Assembly (NCBI GenBank): GCA_937975765.1
Contig: CALJUR010000128.1
Span: forward strand, 1-15,353
From: an uncultured Myxococcales bacterium
GTDB lineage: Bacteria > Myxococcota_A > UBA9042 > DTJE01
Direction of reading: 5' to 3'
Length of the DNA: 15,353 bases
In this document: positions 15,115 to 15,353 of the stretch, one piece after another
Position numbering within the stretch: the first letter of the stretch is position 1
How the letters are laid out: every line of letters begins with the position of its first letter
Made by a program: the position numbers and the translations under genes
The notes under the pieces: model-generated
The model's input: only the letters and a program-made list of their open reading frames with translations
What the model was told of the DNA's origin: nothing
Databases searched by the model: none

Positions 15115-15226
15115 GAGCAGGCGGGGCACGGGGGCCCCGCCCTTGCCGAGCGAAGCGCGGCGTCCCTCTCTCGAACACGCAGGAGCGCGGGCCGGGTCCG
15201 GGGATGCCGCGGAGGGGGCCGACGGA

Positions 15227-15269
15227 GGCGCGGCCACCCTGCGGGGGCAATCCAACGCCCGGCCGCGCC
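15227..15269. repeat. Nine-base inverted repeat with nested stem
   Basis: GGCGCGGCC (15227-15235) and GGCCGCGCC (15261-15269) are perfect complements around 25 bases, and the loop can form a smaller GGGC/GCCC stem. It has no T-tract and no adjacent supported gene. It may be a structured transcript or a simple GC-rich palindrome. Confidence 0.45.
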
Positions 15270-15288
15270 GTAGACAGCAGGAGGCCGG

Positions 15289-15304
15289 TGGGGGCAGAGC
15301 CCCA
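15289..15304. terminator. Short GC hairpin, possible transcript end
   Basis: GGGGC-AGA-GCCCC with an outer T-A pair forms a compact stem. It would lie just downstream of any leftward gene ending at 15311-15318. There is no T-run after it in either direction, so an intrinsic terminator is only weakly supported. Confidence 0.2.
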
Positions 15305-15353
15305 TACGCGTTAAGCTACGAAGACACCCAGCCTCGGAGCAGGATTTGCAATC

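Larger units (their letters stand above)
14948..15353. other. Gene-free, hairpin-rich right end
   Basis: No open frame here has a convincing start or recognisable protein motif. The region holds a CTTGTC/GACAAG palindrome upstream of the msr gene, copy 3 of the dispersed element, GCGGGG/CCCCGC arms (15121-15126 with 15135-15140), a GCCG-A-GCGAAGC-G-CGGC hairpin (15145-15161), a nine-base inverted repeat (15227-15269) and a GGGGC-AGA-GCCCC hairpin near 15289-15304. The last 45 bases could be the 3' end of a leftward gene entering from the right, with stops at 15311-15313 or 15316-15318 in different frames, but they are too short to support a call. Confidence 0.6.

Noticed and set aside
14948..15250. 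N-terminal extension of the MsrB-MsrA protein to 15250
   Set aside because: The extra 101 residues are Arg/Pro-rich, run through the palindromic operator and element copy 3, and would bury the signal peptide.
15334..15353. tRNA-like anticodon loop at the right edge (GGATTTGCAATC; TTGCAAA on the minus strand as in tRNA-Cys, TTTGCAA on the plus strand as in tRNA-Ala)
   Set aside because: The plus-strand upstream bases form no D-arm, and the minus-strand downstream bases lack the GGTTCGA T-loop and an acceptor stem, so no tRNA half is supported within the window.
1..15353. CRISPR arrays, insertion sequences, phage or toxin-antitoxin genes
   Set aside because: No regularly spaced direct repeats, transposase, integrase or small toxin-antitoxin pair could be recognised on either strand.

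Overview
The window is very GC-rich, tightly packed bacterial DNA carrying part of a surface-polysaccharide (O-antigen, capsule or exopolysaccharide) locus, followed by a secreted lipoprotein gene and a methionine sulfoxide reductase gene. Nothing in the sequence fixes the taxon. The lipoprotein's Cys-rich N-terminus joined to a CrtC/AttH-like domain, and the overall composition, recall Myxococcota or other former deltaproteobacterial lineages. That placement is inference only.

Layout, left to right: a truncated copy of a dispersed palindromic element (1-60); a leftward pair, GNAT acetyltransferase then WbuB-like glycosyltransferase (1988 to 84); a rightward pair, GT4 glycosyltransferase and an O-antigen ligase/polymerase-like protein with a TPR tail (about 2081 to 5847, joined by an ATGA overlap); a full copy of the palindromic element (5858-5938); a leftward O-antigen polymerase-like membrane protein (7340 to 5958); a rightward non-hydrolysing UDP-GlcNAc 2-epimerase-family gene (7428-8522); a leftward four-gene operon of UDP-glucuronate 4-epimerase-like SDR, WbpD-like acetyltransferase, DegT aminotransferase and SAM methyltransferase (12428 to 8527) behind a good sigma70-type promoter; a rightward lipoprotein (12666-13862); a leftward exported MsrB-MsrA fusion (14947 to 13874); and a gene-free, hairpin-rich right end (14948-15353) holding a third, internally deleted copy of the element.

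The aminotransferase, left-handed beta-helix acetyltransferase and 2-epimerase resemble three of the five enzymes that make UDP-2,3-diacetamido-mannuronic acid (WbpE, WbpD, WbpI). The SDR would supply UDP-galacturonate. Two glycosyltransferases and two Wzy/WaaL-type membrane proteins would assemble and polymerise or ligate the repeat unit. No flippase, initiating phosphoglycosyltransferase or UDP-sugar 6-dehydrogenase is present, so the locus probably continues leftward.

The most unusual signal is the dispersed palindromic element. Two copies are 53/60 identical and differ by a compensatory base-pair swap in a stem. The third equals the full copy minus exactly 39 nt between short ACG direct repeats. 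The second oddity is the glycosyltransferase near 2.1 kb, whose conserved N-terminus extends upstream of any canonical start codon.
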